Origin: Macrocystis pyrifera
Taxonomy: Eukaryota > Sar > Phaeophyceae > Laminariales > Laminariaceae
DNA length: 64,000 bases
Direction of reading: 5' to 3'
NCBI GenBank assembly: GCA_031763025.1
Contig: JASSKH010000025.1
Coordinates: forward strand, 310,001-374,000
Both the position numbers and the translations under genes were made by a program. Below the pieces are notes generated by a model. It did no database searches and was not told the origin of the DNA. It saw nothing but the letters and a program-made list of their open reading frames with translations. This document shows, one piece after another, positions 53,501 through 60,990 of this stretch (positions are counted from its first letter, which is position 1; each line of letters begins with the position of its first letter).

Positions 53501-56500
53501 ATTACTCCTCCTATGGTAGGCGGGCGCGGCTTGCTTGCCTCGCGCCGCGCTTACATGCGTTCTTTCATTTAAATTCCTCCTGTGTCAGGTGGCGGCGCTG
53601 CTGATGAGTGGGAAGGTCCAGCACTGGGTGTTGCCCTACGGAGTGCCGGCGGCGCTGCTGTGCGAGGCCATTCTCCACGCGAACAACATGCGGGACATCG
53701 AGCAGGATAGCCGGGCGGGGATTTCGACGCTCGCGACGGTAACATGTGCTGCTGCTGCGGCTGACTGAGGTGGTGGCTGAGGTGGTGGTGGTGGTAGTGG
53801 TGGTTGGTGTTGGTGGTGGTGAGGTTATTATGGTGGAGATGATGATGGTGACGTTGACGGGCGGTGGGTGTGGTGGCGATGATGGTTCTGACTTATGATG
53901 ATGATGCTGTTGATAGTGGTGATGGTGATGGTGATGGTGTTGATGTTGATGTTGATTATGCCGACGAGAACGATGGTGTTGATGGTCTACAGTAGTGAGA
54001 GCGACGATAGATGATCAGCGGTGCATGAGGACGCTTATTTACTGATGGTGATGCTGGGCACTTTTCACCCCCTTCCTCGAACATCGTATGCGCACCACCG
54101 CCCCCAACCAGACCATCGGGTTCCAGCCCAGCCAGGTTCTGTACGGGGCCATGATCCTTCTGGCCTACGGTGTGACCGGGGTGCTAGCGGCGCTGCGCTA
54201 CAAGGGATCTGGCCTTGCACTGCTAACCATGCCGCTAGCTATCTCTGCGCTTAAGGACTGCAAGCCAGAGGTAACGAGCAGCGTACGCGGTACGGCGACA
54301 TGTCGATTAACTGTACACGACGTTTCTTTTTTCTTTTTTTGGTGGGAGACGTGTCAAACGGCCTATATACAGAACGTAAGTGATACCACTTAGGCTGACC
54401 AGCTTATGAACCGCACCCACCTTGATGGTAAAATTACTTAGAAATAGTGTACGAACCATTGTTGTGGTCGGAAAGGTTGAGGGTGCATACGCTACACCGA
54501 TAGCATTGAAGCCGATTCGTGATTTTGAAGAGGGTTGCGGGTAAGTCCTACACTCAATGCAAGCCCCCTAGATTCCCACACCTCCAACGCCCAGTCCACC
54601 ATACATTGGCGGAGCGATACCGCACAGACCGTAATCAGGCCCCACTGTTTTGTGGTACGTGCTACTACTGTCTTCGCGTAGTTGTAAAATGGTCGGCCCA
54701 ACAGGCAACAACAGGGATGGGGTTTGATGCGCCCTCCCCCCGCCACGTCCCCCCTTCCACCTCTCCCGCTTCCCGCCCCCCCCTCTTTCCCTGTCTCCAC
54801 CTCCCTAACCCCCTTCGCCTTCCCGCACCCCCCCACCCAACACCCATCCGCTTGCCCCTCCTATCCCCTTCTCCCTCCTGTCCCCCTTCTCCCTCCAACC
54901 TCCTCCATCCGACCTCCCACCTTATTTTACACCTCAAGGCTCTTCGCGCTTGGTGCAAGCATTGTGTGCCTAGTCGGTGAAAACTCGACATGCTCCGTCC
55001 CGTCAATGTAGGGATGCGAGGGTCTATGCTCATACGACTACGGCCATGCATGGTACCGAGTACACTCCCACCTATTCCCTCCCCCCAGCTCCCCACCCCC
55101 TCCTCCCTTCTCGTTCCTGCCCCCCCCCCTGTGCTTCGTCGAGAAAGGGATGGGTGGTCAATAGTCAAATGACTAAGGCAGGCAAAAAATGAGTACGCCC
55201 CCCTCACCCCTTACCCCTACCCCTGAACCCTCATTGTCCCTTCCCCCTCCCCATCTCCCCCCTTCTCCCACCCCCACCTCTCGCACTTCCCCTCCCACCT
55301 GCCCTCCTTGTTCCCTCTTCCTCGCCCCCTGTTCCCCCCCCGCGTTGCTTCCCACCTCCCCTTCTCCTCTCCCTCCTCCCCAAACTGTTGATATGGCTGG
55401 AATGGATGGATTATTTATCCACCTCCTTTGTGGCTAGACCGTGCGCAATTTGGACGAGAAAACGGCTAAGGTCAGTCAGCAGCATGTGTTGGTACAACAT
55501 TCAGTATGGCAGTCGGTAGGAACTAGCGCACTACCTGGTAGGGTGTTTGTAACTGTCGTCGACTTAACGCTTGTAACTGCCGTCAAGTTGACGCTTGTAA
55601 CTGTCGTCAAGTTGACGCTTGTAACTGCCGTCAAGTTGACGCTTGTAACTGTCGTCAACTTGACGCTTGTAACTGTCGTCAACTTGACGCTTGTAACTGT
55701 CGTCAACTCTACGCTTGTAACTGTCTGTAAGTTGTGCCCGCTGGTAGAAGGCGTACTTCGGACGCTTTAGGCAGATCCAAAGGTTCTTCCTTCCCTATGT
55801 TTTCGGCGCCGTTAAAACCAGTAGCAGGTAAACAGCGGTAAAACCTATTATTAATAATAGCATTCGCTCGCAGTACTCTGCTTGTTTTTGGCGCCATCAA
55901 AACTAGTGTACAGCGGTAGAATTTATTGTTAATAGTAGCATTCGCTCGCCAAAATATGCTCTCGTGTTGTGTGGTGTGCTGCGACTAACTCTGTAGCTGT
56001 CAACGCCACGTGCTGTCAACATGCTGGCAACGTGTTGTCAACATGTTGTCAGCTGTGCTGCGACTAGTAGCCATCATATTGGTATTGGTATAAACAACTT
56101 TGGTGTGGTGCAGTGCCGCTGCTGTGCTGTGGTCCTTACTCGAATATTAATATTATTTGTGTAAATAGCAGTTTCTGTGATATTGTGCGCTATGCTGGGA
56201 TTATCACCTACTAGTAGTAGAGTACGTGCATATGATCCCCAACTTCTAGAAATATCTATGTAGTGAACTGGTGCAGTGTATGGTATCGTAGATGCTGGTG
56301 CAGTGAATCGTATCGTAGGCTGCAGCACTTCAGGAATTATTTTTGGTCGAGCTTTGAGAAAAAATTGAGTCGACATTTGCACTCGTTTTTTATAATATTT
56401 TCGTTGTTTTATAGTGAAATTAATGTCGGACACACCCAGCCTCACATGCTGTAGACATAGTGTTAGTACTAATAATAACGATACTAGGAACTTGACCCTG

Positions 56501-57634
56501 GCTCAAAATAAGTGGGACTTGATTAACTTGATTATAATATACAGGGAAAAAGGGTCGAAACAAATACCAGGTAGGTGATGACATTTGTTTTTTGAGACGG
56601 AGCGGACCGGGCTGGTAGGTTTAATCAAGTGGGGTGTGGGAGGGCGCGTTCTTGGTGCAAAGGCAGGAGGCTCAACTTATGATTTCGCACGCGCACAGGG
56701 TGGTAGCATGAGGATACTTGGACGGCAGTATATACTTCTCCGCGCTCTTCGCAACTTCTCTATACTGTCAATCAAGTTAATCAATGCTGTAGTCAGTACT
56801 GCAGTCAAGTTCATCAATCCGCGAAAGAGTTGTAACATGCTGGTACGCAGAAGAAACCGAGGCGCGAACTGCGATAGAGCCAGAATATGGCTACAGCAGT
56901 AGTATAACGGGAGACCATAGTAAATAGGACCAAATATTGTAAGTAAAAATACCTAAACATATAGTTTTTTATGTGCGCCATAGGTCCTGTTAACTATGGT
57001 CCCCCGTACTAGTACGTACACAAGTTGCTTTTCTAGTTAAGAAAGGAAGATATCGTTGGGCGATCTTGTCGCACCGGCCCAAGCATCCGTGCGTGCATTA
57101 CTACTATAATACTACTGTATCACTGCGGTGCCCTCTATATAGATGAAGAAACATACCTTGGAATCGTCCATAGGTGTAGAGTACTCTGCTTCCCGCGTAT
57201 GTGACCTACAGTATAACAGTATGTAACAACGCAACCTCCAGGCACAAAATGCATGCTACCATCAGGGGCCGAAGTCATGGCAAACCTGCAAACCTGCTAT
57301 CATTATTAACAATAGCTGATGAACGGAGATACACCATTAAGAGAGAAGTGCCGAGTAGCACTGCACTATGATTGTATCGGGAGCCGAATGCCTCCTTTTC
57401 TCGATCATGGTTTATGTTAGAAAATACATACCGCATACTGCCCTGCCCCCCCCCCACGAATTTTCATCGTCCATTATTCTCCAGACCACCGTCGTCGGTG
57501 CTCCACTGACTGTGAGCATCACCATTTCATTTAGGAACCCCTTTTTTTGTCCCCCATGCCTCTCTTATCCTCGACCCACCCAGCTGCATCTGGTGTTCGG
57601 AGCGCTGATGATCGCGGGGACTCTGCTGTTTTAG
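39541..57634 (+). CDS. UBIAD1: UbiA-family prenyltransferase, MenA/UBIAD1 type
   Basis: An integral-membrane enzyme that transfers a polyprenyl chain to a naphthoquinone-type ring (menaquinone or phylloquinone synthesis). Nine exons are firm: 39802-39866, 43261-43342, 46068-46206, 48447-48635, 52454-52517, 53589-53738, 54112-54270, 55438-55470 and 57584-57634. A first exon is either 39541-39571 or 37891-38128. Every junction keeps frame. The first Asp motif is Asn-Ser-Tyr-Ile-Asp-x5-Asp (exon 46068), the second is Asn-Asn-Met-Arg-Asp-x3-Asp (exon 53589). The first helix carries Arg-Pro-Trp. With the short start the protein has 320 residues, near the size of animal UBIAD1; with the long one, 389. 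The Asn-Ser-Tyr first motif and the Asp-Arg-Thr-x-Val-Asp after it resemble UBIAD1 more than bacterial MenA (Asn-Asp-Tyr). Substrate and location are not decided by the sequence. Confidence 0.93.
39802..39866 (+). CDS. UBIAD1: Prenyltransferase exon 2
   Basis: Acceptor GTGTTCGTCAG, donor GGCATG|GTGAGT. Encodes TLRGGGKAVVPPPKPTTLKG plus Met, the cytosolic lead before helix 1. Enters in phase 1 and leaves in phase 0. Confidence 0.82.
40529..40635 (-). mobile_element. TA-MITE copy
   Basis: 107 bases, TTACGGGGGACCATAG to GGTCCCCCGTAA, TA on both sides. Followed at once by TACCTGGTA. Confidence 0.9.
40951..41226 (+). mobile_element. Poly-C-tailed repeat, copy c
   Basis: The most complete copy: CTCTGGAAGTGGTTACACCG, GAACTCATTGAAGCTGTC, CCGCCTCACAAGCGG, GGCGCTTCGCGCTTGGTG, ATTGTAGGGATGCGAGGG, CATGCATGGTATCGAGTACA, then a C run. 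Its tail abuts a LINE fragment in the same direction. Confidence 0.8.
41227..41533 (+). mobile_element. LINE fragment L1 with poly-C tail
   Basis: Matches the last part of the retroelement frame seen at 42266 (GACATGGAGGAGTTTGATAC; CAATTGTTGGAGGTGTCTCT; AAGGCAAGCAACAAATGAG). The stop codon is followed within three bases by 35 C (41499-41533). Confidence 0.82.
41653..41970 (+). mobile_element. Poly-C-tailed repeat, copy d
   Basis: A diverged copy: GTGGCCACACCGGG, GTCCGCCTCACATGTGG, GGCGCTTCGCGCTTGGTT, ATTGTAGGTCTACAAGGG, ending ATTCGTAC plus a C run with one T. Confidence 0.72.
42012..43165 (+). mobile_element. LINE fragment interrupted by an inverted LINE
   Basis: The plus-strand parts 42012-42247 and about 42974-43165 make one retroelement copy. 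The first ends ACAGGAAGGGG; the second begins AAGGGGATAAGATTAGC. Copy L1 has these in one piece (ACAGGAAGGGGATAAGAATAG). Between them lies an inverted copy, so AAGGGG is a probable target duplication. The outer copy ends in AACAAATAGGTACG and a C run. Confidence 0.82.
42248..42973 (-). mobile_element. LINE fragment L3, inserted, poly-C tail
   Basis: Minus-strand, 5'-truncated retroelement. Its frame at 42748-42266 carries Cys-Pro-Cys-Gly-x7-His-x4-Cys, the zinc-knuckle-like segment found after the reverse transcriptase of many LINEs, and stops at AACAAATGA. The 3' end is GAGTATC plus a C run, seen as plus-strand G at about 42246-42260. Upstream coding (42933-42654) is in another frame, so there is a frameshift near 42748. 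No reverse-transcriptase core remains. Not functional. Confidence 0.82.
43164..43225 (+). mobile_element. Poly-C-tailed repeat, 3' fragment
   Basis: Only the last part, TATGGTCATATGCC, CATGCACGATAATGAGTAC, then 20-odd C. It follows the poly-C of the preceding LINE copy and stops 36 bases before the acceptor of prenyltransferase exon 3. Confidence 0.65.
43261..43342 (+). CDS. UBIAD1: Prenyltransferase exon 3, helix 1
   Basis: Acceptor CGCTTTTAG, donor GAAG|GTGAGT. Encodes LTATRPWAWTAGIIPVLLTA then TLIHRAE. The Arg-Pro-Trp before the first membrane helix is typical of MenA and UBIAD1 proteins. Leaves in phase 1. Confidence 0.92.
43424..43606. mobile_element. hAT-like element, GGGTC words
   Basis: Left CAGCGCTCTTCACGGGT and right ACCCGTGAACAGCCCTG are inverted. 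The inside holds GGGTC words. The flanks GCTAGCGC and GTTAGTCC agree at five of eight positions, so the target duplication is decayed. Confidence 0.7.
44242..44418 (-). mobile_element. Poly-C-tailed repeat, copy f
   Basis: Minus strand: CGACTCGCCCAACACCTCAC, GGCGCTTCGCGCTTGGTGC, CATGCACGATAATGAGTATA, then a C run (plus-strand G 44244-44265). Confidence 0.75.
44568..44651 (-). mobile_element. Truncated TA-MITE
   Basis: Starts inside the family at GGACCAAACATTG, lacks the left terminus, ends GGTCCCCCGTAA followed by TA. Confidence 0.8.
46068..46206 (+). CDS. UBIAD1: Prenyltransferase exon 4, first Asp motif
   Basis: Acceptor GCCACACACAG, donor GACAG|GTGTGA. Helix 2 is followed by GNLVNSYIDHSYGVDT, the first metal/diphosphate motif, with Asn, Asp and Asp in place. 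Leaves in phase 2. Confidence 0.95.
46446..46550 (-). mobile_element. TA-MITE copy
   Basis: 105 bases, TTACGGGGGTCCATAG to GGACCCCCGTAA, TA on both sides. Confidence 0.9.
46862..47025. repeat. GTGCGGTAGCA minisatellite
   Basis: Six copies of about 25 bases containing ACTACAGTGCGGTAGCAAGC or its variant GTGCGGTCACATACTACT. Confidence 0.75.
47949..48054 (+). mobile_element. TA-MITE copy, diverged
   Basis: 106 bases, TTACGGGAGACCATAG to AGCCCGCCGTAA. Left TA present; right flank is CA. Confidence 0.85.
48210..48440. repeat. CTGATTGGTGAACG minisatellite
   Basis: Irregular copies of GAACGCTGATTGGCTGATTG directly upstream of the acceptor of prenyltransferase exon 5. Confidence 0.75.
48447..48635 (+). 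CDS. UBIAD1: Prenyltransferase exon 5, helices 3 and 4
   Basis: Acceptor GATTTGGCAG, donor TTCAG|GTGACG. Completes Arg then Thr-Ile-Val-Asp, followed by two hydrophobic segments (GALILAGVLLVAAVSAVL and TFWVGVAMVFSY). Confidence 0.93.
50412..50485 (+). other. tRNA-like B-box remnant
   Basis: GGGGTTCGAATCCCGG is a good polymerase III B box with a T-loop. AACCTCG (50412) can pair with CGGGTTT after it, with one mismatch, as a tRNA acceptor stem would. The D arm, U33 and anticodon stem are not convincing, so this is at best a tRNA pseudogene or a tRNA-derived SINE head. Confidence 0.3.
52454..52517 (+). CDS. UBIAD1: Prenyltransferase exon 6
   Basis: Acceptor ATTCGTCAG, donor ATGCAG|GTCAGT. Encodes LKYRGMGDITVFLLFGPMLM plus Gln. 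The Leu-Lys-Tyr-x-Gly-x-Gly-Asp and Phe-Gly-Pro are family hallmarks. Confidence 0.94.
53224..53437. mobile_element. hAT-like element, GGGTC words
   Basis: Left CCGGTCTGTTCACGG and right CCCGTGAAGAGCGCTG are inverted relatives of the CAGGGCTGTTCACGGG terminus. The inside is GGGTC words then CCCGA words. The first bases are damaged and no duplication is seen. Confidence 0.6.
53589..53738 (+). CDS. UBIAD1: Prenyltransferase exon 7, second Asp motif
   Basis: Acceptor CCTGTGTCAG, donor GCGACG|GTAACA. Encodes a helix and then ILHANNMRDIEQDSRAGIST, the second conserved motif with Asn-Asn-x-Arg-Asp and a further Asp. Confidence 0.95.
54112..54270 (+). CDS. UBIAD1: Prenyltransferase exon 8, helices
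   Basis: Acceptor CCCCCAACCAG, donor CCAGAG|GTAACG. Two membrane helices (LYGAMILLAYGVTGVLAAL and LALLTMPLAISAL). Phase 0 at both ends. Confidence 0.92.
54936..55071 (+). mobile_element. Poly-C-tailed repeat, copy g
   Basis: GGCTCTTCGCGCTTGGTGC, ATGTAGGGATGCGAGGG, CATGCATGGTACCGAGTACA then C/T-rich sequence. A LINE 3' end (GTGGTCAATAGTCAAATGAC, AAAAAATGAGTACG plus C) follows at 55137-55203. Confidence 0.7.
55137..55203 (+). mobile_element. LINE 3'-end fragment
   Basis: Only the last 60 or so bases of the retroelement, from GAGAAAGGGATGGGTGG to AAAAAATGAGTACG, then a C run. Confidence 0.65.
55438..55470 (+). CDS. UBIAD1: Prenyltransferase 33-base exon 9
   Basis: Acceptor TTTGTGGCTAG, donor GCTAAG|GTCAGT. 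Encodes TVRNLDEKTAK, equivalent to the L-P-x-x-T-A-x-L segment before the last helix. Phase 0 at both ends. Confidence 0.9.
55548..55733. repeat. 24-bp minisatellite
   Basis: Seven and a half copies of GTAACTGTCGTCAAGTTGAC plus GCTT, with variants of GTC/GCC and AAG/AAC. Each unit contains the near-palindrome GTCAAGTTGAC. It starts 77 bases after the 33-base exon. Confidence 0.92.
56905..57009 (-). mobile_element. TA-MITE copy, diverged ends
   Basis: 105 bases, TAACGGGAGACCATAG to GGTCCCCCGTAC, TA on both sides. Confidence 0.85.
57584..57634 (+). CDS. UBIAD1: Prenyltransferase last exon
   Basis: Acceptor CTCGACCCACCCAG. Encodes LHLVFGALMIAGTLLF and TAG: the final helix, continuing Thr-Ala-Lys from exon 9 as in other family members. 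Confidence 0.94.
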   Translation: MHLVFGALMIAGTLLF

Positions 57635-57777
57635 AAGGGTATTGCATAGCACCGCTCTTTTGTTCAGTATTGTTTCAGATTCGCTGGCAGTATCCTACGG
57701 AAACAGAGACGCCAAGAACACCGGTCATTTTGGACCCGTCAACGTCTCTTTTAAGTCGTACTTACTCTAGTTTAGTG

Positions 57778-58395
57778 TAACGGGCGGTCAGTCAAGAGGT
57801 CAAACCGCGGTCTTGACTGGTCCTTTTCGGCGCGTCAAGGCCTCTTCAGGCCTTACTATACTACTGTACTTTTAGGGTAAATGCGTGGTCAGTGAAGGCG
57901 TCAAACCACCGTCAAGACCGGTCCTTTGGGCGCGTCAAGACCTATTTTGTCCTTACCACACTAGGTTTAATGTAGGGGGCGGTCGGCCAAGGAGTCAAGC
58001 CGCGGTCTAGACCAGTCCTTTTGGGCGTCAAGGCCTCTTGAGATTTAATGTACTACTTTCAGGGTAGAAGGGGGTTCAGTGAAGGCGTCAAATCAGTGTC
58101 TAGACCGGTCGCTTTGGGCGCGTCAAGGGTTCTTTTGGCCTTACTGTACCAGCTTTGGCGTAGAGGAGGGGTCATTTTAGGGGTCAAACTGCGGTATACC
58201 TGGTAGAGCGATTCTCTTGGGCGCATCAAGGCCTCTTTTGGTTTTAGTGTAGAGGGGCGGTAAGTCAAGGGGTCACACCACGGTCTAGACCGCGGTCCTT
58301 TTGGGCGCGTCAAGGCCTCTATTGGCCTTACTATGCTACAGTAGTGTAGGGTGACGGTCAGTCAGGTGACAAACCGCGGTCACCTAGCTCCTTTT
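57778..58395. repeat. 95-bp satellite downstream of the prenyltransferase
   Basis: About six and a half units of 90-105 bases, each with GGTCAGTCAAG, GGTCAAACCGCGGTC, GGTCCTTTTGGGCGCGTCAA and GGCCTTACTATACTA. It begins about 145 bases past the stop codon. Minus-strand frames here are repeat translations. Confidence 0.85.
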
Positions 58396-60990
58396 CTCGG
58401 AAAGCATAGGTCGGAACGTGCAGTGTTGTTTTTTCCTAGTGTTGTTTTGCGGCGTGCTGTTTTTATGTTGCTGTAGCTCGTACGGTTTTCAGTACGACTG
58501 AGATGGAATTAGTGAGGGGAGGGGAGGGGGGGCGTGCGTCGTCCTGGACCACTATGGCATGGCCGGCGGCCGGAACACCGCTGATACTTTCGAGCAGAGG
58601 AACCTTTGCTGCAAACGCACGGTATCGATTTCCCTGGTTTCCGTGACAAGTTTGCCTACTACTGCTAGATCTGTACCACGATTAGCACTACAGGTAGTAG
58701 TAGTGACAGTAGAGTCACACGACTGTGACCATATTTTTTTGCGGGGGGCGAGGCGGTTGACAAGTCTTGAAACAATCTGGGCGGTCCCTCTTTGAATATC
58801 TTACGCCGTTAGCAGGTACTCTTCCTAGGAAAATGTCGACTCATTTATTATTTTATTTTTACGTGTGCGTGGTGCATGTTGTGGGGTATATAAATATTCT
58901 TGATAAGGCAGTCGTGGCATTAAGGGCACTGAGGATCTTACCCATCCCCAATCCCCGGGTTTCCGGCTAAATATAATCTCTGCAAGCAGGTCTTCGGTGC
59001 AGTTGGTTACGCCGCTATGTTGATGCGGCAGTTGGGTGGTTCGTGCAAAATAAACAGAGCAGTGTGTCAGTATTGTTTTCCACCTACGGTACATGCACTG
59101 TACTTCAGTGAAGACTGGTATGTATATCGCACTTTCTCGACGGAAGTCTACACCGCGACTTTGAGATGCTGCTTTCGGTCAAAGTTGGCCTAGTTTCGGA
59201 AGACACCAAATAAGACAAAGCCGAGGGAGAAGCCAAAAATAGGCATACCTACGTGCGTACCTGGTACGCCTTTTGAGCCATTTGCACGGCATATTACACA
59301 CCGGAAAAGGCTTGCTGGCCCCTTCTGTGATTGGCCAACGGTCCATACAAGTGGATCAAAAGGCCAAGGTACACCTAGCCTGTCACCGGCTATTTAACTC
59401 GTCGGGCTTCACCTACTTCTGTCTTCATGTGTACCTACAAATGGCTTGACCGATCTCTTCTAAAGCAGTAGCACCTGAAACATGGCCAGGGTCGTTGATA
59501 CTGCCAGCTATTGATATGTGTGTCACCCGAGCTGTTACCACCAGAACACGAGCAGCTTGCGGAATATTATATCGCGGGTGTTTATCTGGTGGGGACGTAA
59601 GAGCCCAGTAAGAAACAGGACTTTTGGCCCAGGCTACAGTGGATTTATTACTCGAGAAAGAAACATGTTGTTGTTGTTATTATTATTATTTTGTTGTTTT
59701 CTTCACGTTAAACCGTTCTTTCTACCCGTCGACATCCAGCACAACAAGTGTCCGTGCGGATTCTTCAACCCTAGAGAGATGCAAGTTCTGTGGTCACAAA
59801 GCTACGCCACAGCTGAGATACTACGTTGCCACGTATGCGATGCAATGCCATGTCATCATACTGCATACGACAGTCACGACATACACATTCCATGACCTAG
59901 AGAAACAAAGCGAAACAAAGAGAAAAAAAAAAAACAAAAACAAGGAAGACAATTCGAAAGAGAAAATAAAAAAAACAAGAAATAAATGTAAGAAACAGAC
60001 CATCGTGCCCCCCCCGAAGGGGATCTGACGGACACTTGAAAAAAACGAGCTGGAAAAAAATGGAAAAAGAAGAAAAACGCCACTAGTCGTCGTGAACAGA
60101 GTAAGACTCAAGAACCAAGGGAAAATAACAGGCAAACCAACGCACAAAGCATCCTCCAGGTAGCGGCATCAGTTTATGGTACGAGTAGCACAGCCAGGGT
60201 CTCCCTGCTAGCCCGCCTGGTACCTTGCGCTACCCTGTCTGCCGCCTCCGTCCAGCGTTCGTCAACTATGCCCGGCCCCTCGGCGTCAGACAATACGAAA
60301 CAAGCAAAGCAGGCTCGTCATCTACCCACGCCACACGACTCCTTTAATAAGGCTTATCAATCGGAGAAAGGAAGAGAAAGAAATAAAATGAAAATCACAT
60401 AGGGTCAGCGCAACAAGAAGAAATAAAATGACATATAAAAAAATGAAAGGAAGACAAAGGAAGACCACGTTCGACCCAGCGGCATCAGTTGGTGGCACGA
60501 GTAGCATAGGCATGTTCTACTTCCTAGTCCGCCCGGTACCTTGCTAAAGTATTCCACAATGAATTTATTTATTTCTGGGGTATTGTATGAATCTCAGCCC
60601 GCGTTTCTCAGTATGCAAGAAGACTCATATCCTGTGAGCTGACAGCATTACTGTGTACCGTACCGGTATTATCCCACAAACTGTAGTCCTCTTCCACCCC
60701 CCCCCCCCCTGTTGTACCTAGAGCTACTCGTGAACCAACGGGGCGAACGCACCGCACCTCGCGCGCCTCACATACACCACGTCCCCGGTCCTGTTCCCCA
60801 CGACCCTCCCCAACAACGAGATCTCCCAACCGAACACCTCGCCACCAAGAGCCTCGCCAAACACACCCGCCGCAGGACGTCTATATCGTAGGCGTACAGG
60901 AATATCATTATGCCATTCAGGGAGGGTAATAATGTGATACTAGGCCCGGGCTTGCGTTTAAAATGAAGTGGAAGCTATGTCTGACATGGC
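58396..60990. other. No gene recognised
   Basis: Anonymous sequence with a 110-bp dispersed repeat at 59695-59805 and A-rich stretches near 59915-60070. GGCATCAGTT.ATGGTACGAGTAG-like text near 60168 and 60482 is a short direct repeat. The longest plus-strand open frames (59518-60028) cross the dispersed repeat and match no family I know. Confidence 0.5.
59695..59805 (-). repeat. 110-bp dispersed repeat, copy 3
   Basis: Reverse complement of copies at 14766 and 25090 (CTTCACGTTAAACCGTTC; ACATCCAGCACAACAAG; GATTCTTCAACCCTAGAG). Here the plus strand is open and reads HVKPFFLPVDIQHNKCPCGF. Confidence 0.7.

Larger units (their letters stand above)
54730..55395. repeat. Pyrimidine-rich region, mostly C and T
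   Basis: Long CCCTCC/CCCCTT stretches on the plus strand (54730-54930 and 55065-55380), separated by a poly-C-tailed repeat. Lies in the intron before the 33-base exon. Pro-rich frames here are artefacts. Confidence 0.75.
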
